DNA of 32,305 bases, taken from a virus. Numbering within the stretch: position 1 is the first letter of the stretch; each line of letters begins with the position of its first letter. Under the pieces are notes generated by a model that saw nothing but the letters and a program-made list of their open reading frames with translations, was not told the DNA's origin and made no database searches. A program made the position numbers and the translations under genes. Of this stretch, positions 14,704 to 22,609 are shown piece by piece. Location: IMG/VR virus record IMGVR_UViG_3300047481_000521, positions 1 through 32,305 of that record; one strand, given 5' to 3'.

Positions 14704-15966
14704 ATGAAAGAATTTTTCCGATTTATATCCGAAGCAAAAGAATCTCAAGCGTCAATGCAGGCACGACGCATGGGGCTCAAGGGCGATGGCCACGGTGGTT
14801 GGTACAATCCCCAGGGAGAATTTGTTGCGAAAACTGAAGGGGGGGAACTAAAGTTTTATAATCAAGGGCAGAGAACTGGACAAAGAGATATTCCTCAGCA
14901 AAGAACCAAAGCAAATCAGCAAGTTGCGGCAACACAAGCAGCAACAAAACCACAAGAACAAGAACCACAAAGAAAAGAAGCAGAAGTTCTTCGTGGTGAT
15001 GAAGAGGGTAAAGGTGTAACAGTTGTATTTGGTCGCTTCAATCCACCAACAACGGGACATAAAAAACTTCTTGATTCTGCATCAAACATTTCTGCAGGAT
15101 CTGAGTTAAGAGTTTATCCATCAAGAACACAAGATGCAAAGAAGAATCCATTAGATCCTTCAACTAAGATTGAATACATGAAAAAAATGTTCCCCAAATA
15201 TGAGGAGAATATTATTGATGATGATAACATGAAATCAATCTTTGATGTTCTAAAAGTTGCTGATGAAGATGGATTTACTGATATAACTATTGTTGTCGGT
15301 GCAGATCGTTTGGGAGAATTTAAAAACTTAGCTAATAAGTATAATGGAGATCTTTATACCTTTGACATGATCAATGTTGTATCTGCAGGTGAACGCGATG
15401 CTGATGCTGAAGGTGTAGAAGGAATGTCAGCATCTAAAATGAGAAAGGCAGCGGCAGATAATGATTTTGAAACTTTTAAATCTGGTATTCCAAAATCTTT
15501 AGGTCCAGAAGAAACAAAAAATCTTTTTAATGCTCTCCGCAAATCTATGAGAGTATCTGCAAAAGAGTCATATAATCTTTGGGAGATTGCACCTAAGTTT
15601 GATATGTGGAATCTCCGTGAAAATTATATAACCAAAAAGATTTTTAGACTTGGAGATCTTGTAGAAAATTTAAACACTGGTTTGGTTGGCGAAGTAATGC
15701 GTCGCGGTGCTAATCATCTAATCTGTGTAACCAAAGAAGGTTGGATGTTTAAGTCTTGGATTAAAGATTTAATGGAATATACTGAAGTGAAGATGGATAA
15801 GCAAATGAGAACTCCAAAGAAACCAAACACACTAATTGGAACCACTGGTTACTTTAAAACAGCGGCAAAGATGACTCCAGGATCTTTAGATGTTGGAAAA
15901 GAAAATCTTCAGTATGGTGGAAAGTCCTATGGGATTAATTTTATAAATAAGTACAGGAAAAAGTAA
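14704..15966 (+). CDS. nucleotidyltransferase-fold late protein
   Basis: 420 aa in three parts. Residues 1-100 are a Gln/Lys-rich linker with MQARRMGLKGDGHGGWYNP. Residues about 100-270 are a cytidylyltransferase/NMNAT-type Rossmann domain: V-T-V-V-F-G-R-F-N-P-P-T-T-G-H at about 104-118 and the second nucleotide motif GMSASKMRKA. The first His of the classical HxGH is replaced by Thr (TTGH), as in other marine-phage relatives I recall, so catalysis may be altered. The last 110 residues form a separate module (FRLGDLVENLNTGLVGEVMRRG, then WMFKSWIKDLMEYTE) that I have seen attached to other phage structural proteins. The late promoters around it suggest a virion or late role. The substrate is unknown. 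Confidence 0.7.
   Translation: MKEFFRFISEAKESQASMQARRMGLKGDGHGGWYNPQGEFVAKTEGGELKFYNQGQRTGQRDIPQQRTKANQQVAATQAATKPQEQEPQRKEAEVLRGDEEGKGVTVVFGRFNPPTTGHKKLLDSASNISAGSELRVYPSRTQDAKKNPLDPSTKIEYMKKMFPKYEENIIDDDNMKSIFDVLKVADEDGFTDITIVVGADRLGEFKNLANKYNGDLYTFDMINVVSAGERDADAEGVEGMSASKMRKAAADNDFETFKSGIPKSLGPEETKNLFNALRKSMRVSAKESYNLWEIAPKFDMWNLRENYITKKIFRLGDLVENLNTGLVGEVMRRGANHLICVTKEGWMFKSWIKDLMEYTEVKMDKQMRTPKKPNTLIGTTGYFKTAAKMTPGSLDVGKENLQYGGKSYGINFINKYRKK
15942..15949 (+). promoter_or_regulatory. late promoter inside the end of the NTase gene
   Basis: Perfect TATAAATA within codons for F-I-N-K at the 3' end of the preceding gene, 28 bases before ATG 15978. Confidence 0.6.
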
Positions 15967-15977
15967 TTTTTATTAAG

Positions 15978-17345
15978 ATGTCTCAAAATATTTTAAATGA
16001 TATCTCCAAGGTGTATTTGGAGAAAGTTGCAGTTCAGGAAGCTGTAAGGGGACAAGATACTGAAATGAGAAAGGCTGCTTCTGCAGAAAGAAGAGCGGGT
16101 GATACCTTGACTAAAAAACTTCCCCCAAGCGAGGGTAAGAATTATGGAAAGTATCTGGGGCACCAAATTTCTTACGTCGATAAGAAAACGAAAGGAAAGT
16201 ATATTCCTGGTATGGCAAGAGAAGCACTGGATCCTGTAGGTCATGAGGATGCAGATATTGATAATGATGGTGATACAGATAAGTCTGATAAGTATCTTCA
16301 TAAACGTCGTAAGGCAATTGGTAAAGCGATTGCAACCCGTAAAGAATCATTCTCTAACTGGAGACAAGATCTTGCTGAAGTAATGGATAAAATTGAGAAG
16401 GATAATGAGCATAAGCAAATCAAAGAAAAGAAAAATATAAACAACAAGATTGTAATTAATCCAGATTTTAAAGAAGCGGTGGAAGAACTCGGTGGAGTTC
16501 TTCTTGAGACTGTTGAAATTGATAAAGCACTTGGAGAACTTGGTGAGTCTTCACATCTAGAGACTGATATGAAGAAGCGTGCAGAAGCAAATGAAAAAGC
16601 ACGCAAAGAGATGATGAAGACGAAGGCGCACAAAGATATGGTTTCTGCAGTAAGAAAGAAATTTGATGAAGCTTTTGTAGATCCAGAGCACGGTGAAACA
16701 CCAAGCGGAAGAAGTCCATTGCAGAATGTTTCAGATCATCCCAAAGCATCTGTACGAAAAACTGCTGTAAAAGGATTTAAGAAGCAGATGAGTAAAGAGT
16801 ATGGTGGAAGCTGGAAATCTAGATCTGGTGATCCTGTAGGTGAAGAGTATCAAGTTGATGAGGGTATGCATAGAGATGCTGAGACTGGTGAAATTGTAAG
16901 TAAAGCAGTTCCAGGTAGAACTTATTATCCTGCTCAACCTATGAAAAAAACTTCGGTTGCTATTGAAAAAGAAAAAAAAATGAAAAAGGCAAATGAAGAA
17001 GTTGAACTTGATGAAAAAACTTTGACTCCTGCAGAGAAAAGAAAAAGAGAAGAAATTGCAACATCAATGAGTCTCAAAGATTTTGAAAAGAGATATCCTG
17101 GCCGTGGAATGGAGGTTAAACTTGCCACTGCTACAAAGATGGCAAAAAAGTTGGCAGAGGCAGATAAAACAGCACTTGATCTTGTAAGACAAAGCGTTGA
17201 AAAACAATATGGTAAAGATGCTTTGATGACTGGAAAGACAAAGAAACCAAAACCAACTGCAGCACAAAAGGCAGCAGCACAAAAGGCATCTGCTAATTAT
17301 CAAAAGAAAACTTCTGAATACTTACACTCTTCTCCAAGAGATTGA
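15978..17345 (+). CDS. Lys/Glu-rich late protein with Ca-binding-like motif
   Basis: 455-aa highly charged protein with long predicted helices. At about residues 92-107 it has H-E-D-A-D-I-D-N-D-G-D-T-D-K-S-D, an EF-hand/dockerin-like calcium loop, followed by YLHKRRKAIGKAI. An HGETPSGRSPLQNVS segment and several K/E-rich stretches follow. The C-terminus contains a tandem AAQKA repeat (17259-17288). Such modular proteins are found near structural genes of marine T4-like phages and are plausible head-core or internal virion proteins, which is inference. ATG 15978 lies behind a late promoter. Confidence 0.7.
   Translation: MSQNILNDISKVYLEKVAVQEAVRGQDTEMRKAASAERRAGDTLTKKLPPSEGKNYGKYLGHQISYVDKKTKGKYIPGMAREALDPVGHEDADIDNDGDTDKSDKYLHKRRKAIGKAIATRKESFSNWRQDLAEVMDKIEKDNEHKQIKEKKNINNKIVINPDFKEAVEELGGVLLETVEIDKALGELGESSHLETDMKKRAEANEKARKEMMKTKAHKDMVSAVRKKFDEAFVDPEHGETPSGRSPLQNVSDHPKASVRKTAVKGFKKQMSKEYGGSWKSRSGDPVGEEYQVDEGMHRDAETGEIVSKAVPGRTYYPAQPMKKTSVAIEKEKKMKKANEEVELDEKTLTPAEKRKREEIATSMSLKDFEKRYPGRGMEVKLATATKMAKKLAEADKTALDLVRQSVEKQYGKDALMTGKTKKPKPTAAQKAAAQKASANYQKKTSEYLHSSPRD
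17259..17288 (+). repeat. 15-bp perfect tandem repeat
   Basis: GCAGCACAAAAGGCA occurs twice in a row (17259-17273 and 17274-17288), in frame in the preceding gene and encoding AAQKA twice; probably a slippage expansion. Confidence 0.85.
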
Positions 17346-17386
17346 TTTTCTAAATAGTCCAGGATACTCTCTATTCGGAGGACATC

Positions 17387-17560
17387 ATGGACGCAGTAGT
17401 AGCGGTTGTAAAACCACTTCTGATTTCAATTGCAACACATCCTGCTGTAAAGCAATTGGTTGTAGACCTTCTTGCAAAGTATGTAAGAACGACAGATAAC
17501 TCGATTGATGATGTTGTATTTGCATTAGTTAAAGATAAGTTATTCACACCACAGAAATGA
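17387..17560 (+). CDS. small conserved protein (57 aa)
   Basis: 57 codons beginning MDAVVAVVKPLLISIATHP and ending KDKLFTPQK. A strong CGGAGGA lies 5-11 bases upstream of ATG 17387, so translation is well supported. The product is helical and moderately hydrophobic, with no clear transmembrane segment. The stop overlaps the next start (ATGA). A CTAAATA box at 17350-17356 may be a weak late promoter. Similar pairs of tiny ORFs occur in cyanophage structural regions. The function is unknown. Confidence 0.75.
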   Translation: MDAVVAVVKPLLISIATHPAVKQLVVDLLAKYVRTTDNSIDDVVFALVKDKLFTPQK

Positions 17561-17721
17561 TTACTTGCCTAGTTACTAACTGGGGAGTAACGATTGTTCT
17601 CGGTCTATTGTTAACTGCTTCAGAGTGGTTAGCAAAAACAAAAAGATTTGAGGAGAATGGTTTACTTGATCTTATTTCTAATTTTTTAAGAGTTATGCTT
17701 CATAAGGGAGACCAAAAGTAA
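17557..17721 (+). CDS. small single-span membrane protein (54 aa)
   Basis: 54 codons beginning MITCLVTNWG, with one membrane segment (about residues 9-27, GVTIVLGLLLTASEWLA) and a basic/amphipathic C-terminus ending KGDQK. The ATGA overlap with the previous gene indicates coupling. Its size and topology would suit a holin or a membrane accessory protein, but nothing in the sequence decides that. The stop lies inside the loop of the terminator. Confidence 0.7.
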   Translation: MITCLVTNWGVTIVLGLLLTASEWLAKTKRFEENGLLDLISNFLRVMLHKGDQK

Positions 17722-17735
17722 GGTCTCCTTTTTTT
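17707..17735 (+). terminator. intrinsic terminator
   Basis: GGAGACC (17707-17713), 8-base loop containing the stop codon, GGTCTCC (17722-17728), then seven T. Confidence 0.92.
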
Positions 17736-17742
17736 ATAAATA
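17735..17742 (+). promoter_or_regulatory. T4-type late promoter
   Basis: TATAAATA begins in the last T of the terminator; 29 bases before the start of the following structural gene. Confidence 0.7.
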
Positions 17743-17771
17743 TTTCTAGCAAAATTTTTACGGAAAAAAAC

Positions 17772-18296
17772 ATGGCACTCTGGGGAAATAATGACGCAAA
17801 AGGATCTGGTGGAACCGTATCCCTTGACTATACTACTCTTATTGTAACTGGTAGTGGCACAACCTTCGGTCAAGTTGGCGCAGCTGCCACTGGTGATGTA
17901 ATTCGTTTTGGTCCACAGGGAGAAATTGGAAACGCTGTAATTGTTGGTATTGCTAGTACCACACAACTCTCTATTGCATCAACTGCTGGTTTAAGTGGTG
18001 TTGCAGTTGCTGCTACCGATTTCCAGATCAGCGAACTTCCTAAGTATACTGTTCTTGATAGCCGCTGGAGTGAAACCAATACAGGTTATGAACCACATAT
18101 CTATGGTGTCGCTGATGGTGGAATTGCCGCAGCGCAAGGAACTTCATATGCACTGACACATGAAGGTTGGGTTGGTGTTACAACCTATGTTGATACTCAT
18201 GGCAATCTGAGAGTTAAGTCTGAAACTTTGGTTGCAATGTCCGGTATCACAACTGGCAATCTTCCAATTTACGACGGCGATCCAACAGTTGCTTGA
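17772..18296 (+). CDS. virion structural protein (MALWGNNDA family)
   Basis: 174-aa Gly/Thr/Val/Ala-rich beta protein with a strong structural-protein look: MALWGNNDAKGSGGTV at the front, VTGSGTTF, TGDVIRFGPQGEIGNAVIVGI, and a C-terminal DPTVA. The N-terminal family is widespread in marine T4-like phages. It has its own late promoter directly after a terminator, which suggests high independent expression, as for a capsid decoration protein (inference). Confidence 0.75.
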   Translation: MALWGNNDAKGSGGTVSLDYTTLIVTGSGTTFGQVGAAATGDVIRFGPQGEIGNAVIVGIASTTQLSIASTAGLSGVAVAATDFQISELPKYTVLDSRWSETNTGYEPHIYGVADGGIAAAQGTSYALTHEGWVGVTTYVDTHGNLRVKSETLVAMSGITTGNLPIYDGDPTVA

Positions 18297-18302
18297 TAAT
18301 AT

Positions 18303-18692
18303 ATGATTTTTAATGAATTGAATGAGGAAAATTTTCTTTTATTCGCCATCAAACATTATGAAAATCCTCAGGCAGTAACCAAAGAAGATTTTGATAAAGA
18401 TCTACAGCATTTCAAATACATTAAGCGTTTGCTTAAAAAGTATAAGAACACTGGAGAATTGAAAGCACATTTGCTTTTGAATCACTTTATCATTCTTTAT
18501 AATATTTTTAGTGATGCTGCCACTCCAATGCTATTTTATAAGATTGAAAAGGATCTTTGGTCAACAGTAAAAACATTTGTTTTATTTTTAAACAAATTGC
18601 CAGAGACTCCAAGATGTTATATTCATGATGTTTCTGTTGATATAAACTGCCTATCAGAACTTCAGAACATTTGTAAAAATGGCCAATCTTGA
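18303..18692 (+). CDS. conserved helical phage protein (129 aa)
   Basis: Begins MIFNELNEENFLLFAIKHYENPQ and continues with DLQHFKYIKRLLKKY, LNHFIILYN and the LFYKIEKDLWSTVKTF helix. All-helical and cytoplasmic. The same protein type, about 130 aa with the HYxNP and KRLL-K-Y motifs, is conserved in cyanophages in late regions; I believe it carries a DUF number (DUF7207) but cannot confirm it. It overlaps the next ORF by 14 bases. Confidence 0.75.
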   Translation: MIFNELNEENFLLFAIKHYENPQAVTKEDFDKDLQHFKYIKRLLKKYKNTGELKAHLLLNHFIILYNIFSDAATPMLFYKIEKDLWSTVKTFVLFLNKLPETPRCYIHDVSVDINCLSELQNICKNGQS

Positions 18693-18882
18693 AAGAATTA
18701 TTCAAATGATAAGGGAACAAATGGTAGCAAATGCTCCAGGAGGTTCTGGTGGGTTTAGTGGTTCTTCAGATCCAAAAGGGCCAACCGCTGGATTTGATCC
18801 TGTTATGGGATTGAAAAGAAGAAAGGGACCACAAATTAAGTTACCTCCAGGTTCCCGTAAAAGGTGGAAAACTGATAAATAA
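18679..18882 (+). CDS. small Gly-rich basic protein (67 aa)
   Basis: Starts MANLERIIQMIREQM inside the end of the previous gene. An N-terminal helix is followed by a flexible GGSGGFSGSSD linker and a basic tail (GLKRRKGPQIKLPPGSRKRWKTDK region). It looks like a small structural or nucleic-acid-contacting virion protein. Conserved next to the preceding gene in cyanophages from memory; the function is unknown. Confidence 0.7.
   Translation: MANLERIIQMIREQMVANAPGGSGGFSGSSDPKGPTAGFDPVMGLKRRKGPQIKLPPGSRKRWKTDK
18874..18881 (+). promoter_or_regulatory. probable late promoter (GATAAATA)
   Basis: GATAAATA overlaps the stop of the 67-aa ORF, 55 bases before the next gene, which also has a GGAG upstream. 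Confidence 0.4.
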
Positions 18883-18935
18883 AAATGACCAACACTATGC
18901 CATTCGTTGAGATAACGGAGTAAAAAATTCTCATC

Positions 18936-19310
18936 ATGGCCGAAGAAATTAGAGTCGCCATTCTAGAACAAAAACTGGAAGATTTAAAAGATATCATTGT
19001 CAAGATTGATAATGCTATCGAAAAACTTAGTGAAGTAAATAGTAATGTGAGTAAGATGCTCGCAGTACATGAAGAACGAATCACCAAGCAAGAAGAAACT
19101 GACACTATACTCTTTGCAAAAGTTGACAAACTCCGTGATAAGGTTGACAGCGATTATGACAGTATTGTGTCAAGAGTACAGGCAATAGAAAAGCGTGTGT
19201 GGATGGCTATCGGAGCAATCGCTTGCCTGACATTTTTGATGAATACGAATGTTATTGAAGTCTTGACACCTGGCAGCGAAAGTACTATAATACAGCAGCG
19301 AAATTATTGA
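18936..19310 (+). CDS. coiled-coil protein with C-terminal anchor, XhlA-like
   Basis: 124 aa. Residues about 5-85 are an uninterrupted heptad-like coiled coil (EQKLEDLKDIIVKIDNAIEKL, HEERITKQEE and so on, each with hydrophobic a/d positions). They are followed by R-V-x-A-I-E-K-R-V-W and one membrane segment, MAIGAIACLTFLMN, with a short tail outside. This is the architecture of XhlA-type proteins that work beside holins, although cyanophage versions may serve something else. The promoter for primase lies inside its last codons. Confidence 0.7.
   Translation: MAEEIRVAILEQKLEDLKDIIVKIDNAIEKLSEVNSNVSKMLAVHEERITKQEETDTILFAKVDKLRDKVDSDYDSIVSRVQAIEKRVWMAIGAIACLTFLMNTNVIEVLTPGSESTIIQQRNY
19263..19291 (+). 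promoter_or_regulatory. perfect sigma70-type promoter for primase and nrd genes
   Basis: TTGACA (19263-19268), 17-base spacer, TATAAT (19286-19291), both consensus. It lies inside the end of the coiled-coil gene, so a late gene carries the early promoter of the next operon. Expected start about 19298. Confidence 0.9.
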
Positions 19311-19318
19311 ATTTGATT

Positions 19319-20287
19319 ATGGATTATGTTGATGTTAAATACATCAATTTGATTTCTGCAAGACTGTTAAATTTTAAAAGAATAAAAAATAATCTTTATA
19401 ATTTTAGATGTCCAATCTGTGGAGACTCAAAAAAGAACAAGAGTAAATCCAGAGGATATCTGTATCAAGTAAAAAATAATACAAACTTCAAGTGTCATAA
19501 CTGTGGAGTTAATATTTCGTTCAATAATTTTTTGAAGCAAGTAGATCCTGCAATATACAAACAATATACATTTGAAAAGTTTAAAGAGGGACATACTGGA
19601 AGAAACTTCATTACCGATGAACCCGATTTCGTTTTTGAGAAACCTGTATTTAAAACCAAGGTTGTTCTCCCTTTATGTTCTGAAGTGGAGCGTGGTAGAA
19701 CCTATCTTGAGAAACGTAAACTCGACCCAACGAAGTTTTATTATGCAGAAAAGTTTAAAGAGTTTGCTAACTCGCTTAAGCCAACATTTGCAAACACAGA
19801 TTACGAAGAGTCTCGCATCATAATTCCTTTGTATTATCAGAAAGACCTAATCGGTTTTCAGGGAAGAGCATTGGGTCCATCTCCCAATAAATATATCACT
19901 GTCATGCTTTTTGATGATGCACCAAAGATTTATGGACTTGATGATCTCAACAAAGAAAAAACAGTTTATGTTACAGAAGGACCATTTGACTCAACATTCA
20001 TTTCAAATTCGATTGCTCTGTGTGGAGCTGATGGTGATCTTAATAAGTGGGGGATTAGCAATCCTGTGTGGATCTATGATAACGAACCACGAAATGCAGA
20101 AATACATTCCCGCATCTCCAAAGTTATTCATAGGGGGGAAAGAATCGTCATCTGGCCATCTGGCATAACTCAAAAAGATATTAATGATATGGTTTTGTCT
20201 GGACTTAATGTTCAGTCTGTGATAGAATCAAATACTTATAGTGGATTAGAAGCAAAATTAAAGTTTACTACTTGGAAAAAAATATGA
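19319..20287 (+). CDS. 61: DNA primase (T4 gp61 type)
   Basis: 322-aa DnaG-family primase that makes RNA primers with helicase gp41. The N-terminal zinc ribbon is CPIC (C31, C34) ... CHNC (C59, C62). A TOPRIM-like domain follows, with VYVTEGPFDS (Glu near residue 220) and VWIYDNEPRN. T4 gp61 is 342 aa. ATG 19319 is chosen since it follows the perfect promoter by about 21 bases; the frame extends 12 bases upstream to a TTG. The stop overlaps nrdA (ATGA). Confidence 0.92.
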   Translation: MDYVDVKYINLISARLLNFKRIKNNLYNFRCPICGDSKKNKSKSRGYLYQVKNNTNFKCHNCGVNISFNNFLKQVDPAIYKQYTFEKFKEGHTGRNFITDEPDFVFEKPVFKTKVVLPLCSEVERGRTYLEKRKLDPTKFYYAEKFKEFANSLKPTFANTDYEESRIIIPLYYQKDLIGFQGRALGPSPNKYITVMLFDDAPKIYGLDDLNKEKTVYVTEGPFDSTFISNSIALCGADGDLNKWGISNPVWIYDNEPRNAEIHSRISKVIHRGERIVIWPSGITQKDINDMVLSGLNVQSVIESNTYSGLEAKLKFTTWKKI

Positions 20288-22584
20288 GTAACGGAACAAA
20301 AGTTGTCAAGAGAAATGGTGGAATTGAATCTCTTGACTTGGATAAGATGCACATCATGGTTGAAGAGGCATGTAGGGGTCTTAAAGGGGTCTCTGCGAGT
20401 CAAGTTGAAATGCAATCTGGAATCCAGTTTTATGACGGCATCACCACTGGAGAAATTCAAGAAATTTTGATTCGTTCTGCTTCGGATTTGATTGATTTGG
20501 ATCATCCAAACTATCAATATGTCGCAGCAAGATTGCTCATGTTTTCTCTGCGTAAAAATCTTTATGGTAAGATGAGAGAACTTCCTCATCTTGAGCAGCA
20601 TATTGTCGATTGCGTTTCCGCAGAAGTTTATGATCACGACATTTACACAAAATATTCTCAAGAGGATATTGATAAAGTAAATAGTTTTATTGATCATGAA
20701 CGAGATTTTAACTTTACCTATGCAGGCCTTCGCCAAGTTGTGGATAAGTATCTCGTACAAGATCGCAGTACTGGTGGAGTTTATGAAACCCCACAATTCA
20801 TGTATATCATGATTGCATTGACTATCTTTGCAGAATATCCAAAGGAGACTCGTCTGTCTTATGTCAAACGATACTACGACGCAATCAGCAAGCACAAAAT
20901 CAACATTCCTACGCCAATCATGGCAGGTGTTAGAACCCCACTTCGCCAATTTGCAAGTTGCGTTCTTATTGACGTTGATGACACCCTTGATAGTATCTTC
21001 AGCTCTGATATGGCAATTGGTCGGTATGTTGCTCAAAGAGCGGGAATTGGTATCAACGCAGGTCGCATCAGGGGCATCAACAGCAAAATCCGTGGTGGAG
21101 AAGTGCAGCATACAGGTGTTATCCCATTCCTCAAAAAGTTTGAAGCAACTGTCAGATGTTGTACACAAAACGGGATTCGTGGTGGAAGTGCTACTGTCCA
21201 CTTTCCAATCTGGCACCAAGAAATAGAAGATATTATTGTTCTTAAAAACAATAAAGGTACAGAAGATAATCGTGTTCGCAAACTCGATTACTCAATTCAG
21301 ATTAGCAAGTTATTCTATGAAAGATTCATTCAAGATGGCGAGATCACTCTTTTCTCCCCACACGATGTACCTGGACTTTATGATGCTTTCGGATCAGATC
21401 GCTTTGACGATCTCTATGTACAATATGAAAACGATCCGTCCATTAAGAAAAAAACTGTTAAGGCACAAGAACTCATTCTTGACCTTCTCAAAGAACGTGC
21501 TGAGACGGGTCGCATCTACATTATGAATCTTGATCATTGCAATTCTCACTCATCCTTTAAGGATAAAATTGAGATGAGCAATCTGTGTCAAGAAATTACT
21601 TTACCAACTTATCCAATTCAACATATCGATGAAGAGCATGGTGAAATTGCTTTGTGCATTCTTTCGGCCATCAATGTTGGTAAGGTAAAATCTGATGAAG
21701 AACTTGAAGACCTTTGTGACCTTTCTGTTCGCTCTCTGGACGAGTTGATTGACTATCAGAACTATCCCGTAAAGGCAGCGGAGATCGCCACCAAGGCACG
21801 TCGGTCGTTAGGTATAGGGTTTATTGGGTTGGCACACTATTTGGCAAAACTTGGATTTAAATATGACTCTCAAGAAGCATGGAATGCCGTTCACGGACTT
21901 TCTGAATCATTCCAATATTTTCTTCTGAAGGCATCAAATCAACTCGCCAAGGAGAAAGGCTATTGCGAAAACTTTGGTCGTACCAAGTATGCAGATGGCA
22001 TACTGCCCATTGACACTTACAAAAAAGAAGTAGACGAAATCGTTGTCCCTAAGTATCAACATGATTGGGAAACTCTTAGACTATCTATCCTGGAGCACGG
22101 CCTCAGGCACTCAACACTGTCCGCACAGATGCCATCGGAGAGCAGTTCCGTTGTGTCAAACGCAACCAATGGAATTGAACCCCCTCGGGGATTTTTGTCC
22201 ATTAAGAAATCAAAGAAAGGGCCTCTTAAGCAAGTTGTTCCACAATACACATCATTGAAAAACAACTACACATTGTTATGGGATATGAAGAGTAATGAGG
22301 GATACATTAAAATTGTTGCTATGATGCAAAAGTTCTTTGATCAAGCAATTTCTGGTAACTGGAGTTACAATCCAGAAAATTATCCAGATAATGAAGTCCC
22401 AGTTTCGGTCATGGCAAATGACTTTTTGACTACATACAAGTACGGGTGGAAAACTTCTTATTACCAAAACACGTATGATGCAAAAACTGATGAGGTAACT
22501 GAAGACAAGAAACCCAATCTTGAAGATCTAATTAATGAGTTAAGTAAAGTTGAAGAAGGAGAGTGTGAATCCTGTGCAGTTTAA
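20284..22584 (+). CDS. nrdA: ribonucleotide reductase, large subunit (class Ia)
   Basis: 766-aa NrdA that reduces ribonucleotides to deoxyribonucleotides. The active-site triad N-L-C-Q-E places N433, C435 and E437, close to E. coli N437, C439 and E441. The redox Cys of strand 1 lies in QFASCVLIDVDD, the substrate region in MNLDHCNSHSS, and the C-terminal swinging thiols are C-E-S-C-A-V (C761, C764). A shortened ATP-cone-like region (VVKRNGGIESLDLDKMH) is at the N-terminus. No inteins or introns are seen. It runs into nrdB with 25 bases between stop and ATG. Confidence 0.96.
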   Translation: MSNGTKVVKRNGGIESLDLDKMHIMVEEACRGLKGVSASQVEMQSGIQFYDGITTGEIQEILIRSASDLIDLDHPNYQYVAARLLMFSLRKNLYGKMRELPHLEQHIVDCVSAEVYDHDIYTKYSQEDIDKVNSFIDHERDFNFTYAGLRQVVDKYLVQDRSTGGVYETPQFMYIMIALTIFAEYPKETRLSYVKRYYDAISKHKINIPTPIMAGVRTPLRQFASCVLIDVDDTLDSIFSSDMAIGRYVAQRAGIGINAGRIRGINSKIRGGEVQHTGVIPFLKKFEATVRCCTQNGIRGGSATVHFPIWHQEIEDIIVLKNNKGTEDNRVRKLDYSIQISKLFYERFIQDGEITLFSPHDVPGLYDAFGSDRFDDLYVQYENDPSIKKKTVKAQELILDLLKERAETGRIYIMNLDHCNSHSSFKDKIEMSNLCQEITLPTYPIQHIDEEHGEIALCILSAINVGKVKSDEELEDLCDLSVRSLDELIDYQNYPVKAAEIATKARRSLGIGFIGLAHYLAKLGFKYDSQEAWNAVHGLSESFQYFLLKASNQLAKEKGYCENFGRTKYADGILPIDTYKKEVDEIVVPKYQHDWETLRLSILEHGLRHSTLSAQMPSESSSVVSNATNGIEPPRGFLSIKKSKKGPLKQVVPQYTSLKNNYTLLWDMKSNEGYIKIVAMMQKFFDQAISGNWSYNPENYPDNEVPVSVMANDFLTTYKYGWKTSYYQNTYDAKTDEVTEDKKPNLEDLINELSKVEEGECESCAV

Positions 22585-22609
22585 AATTTCATCCACCAAG
22601 GAAAACCAA

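Noticed and set aside
20236-21219. 327-codon frame on the - strand
   Set aside because: Antisense shadow of nrdA, whose catalytic residues are all in the + frame; no domain recognised and no promoter.
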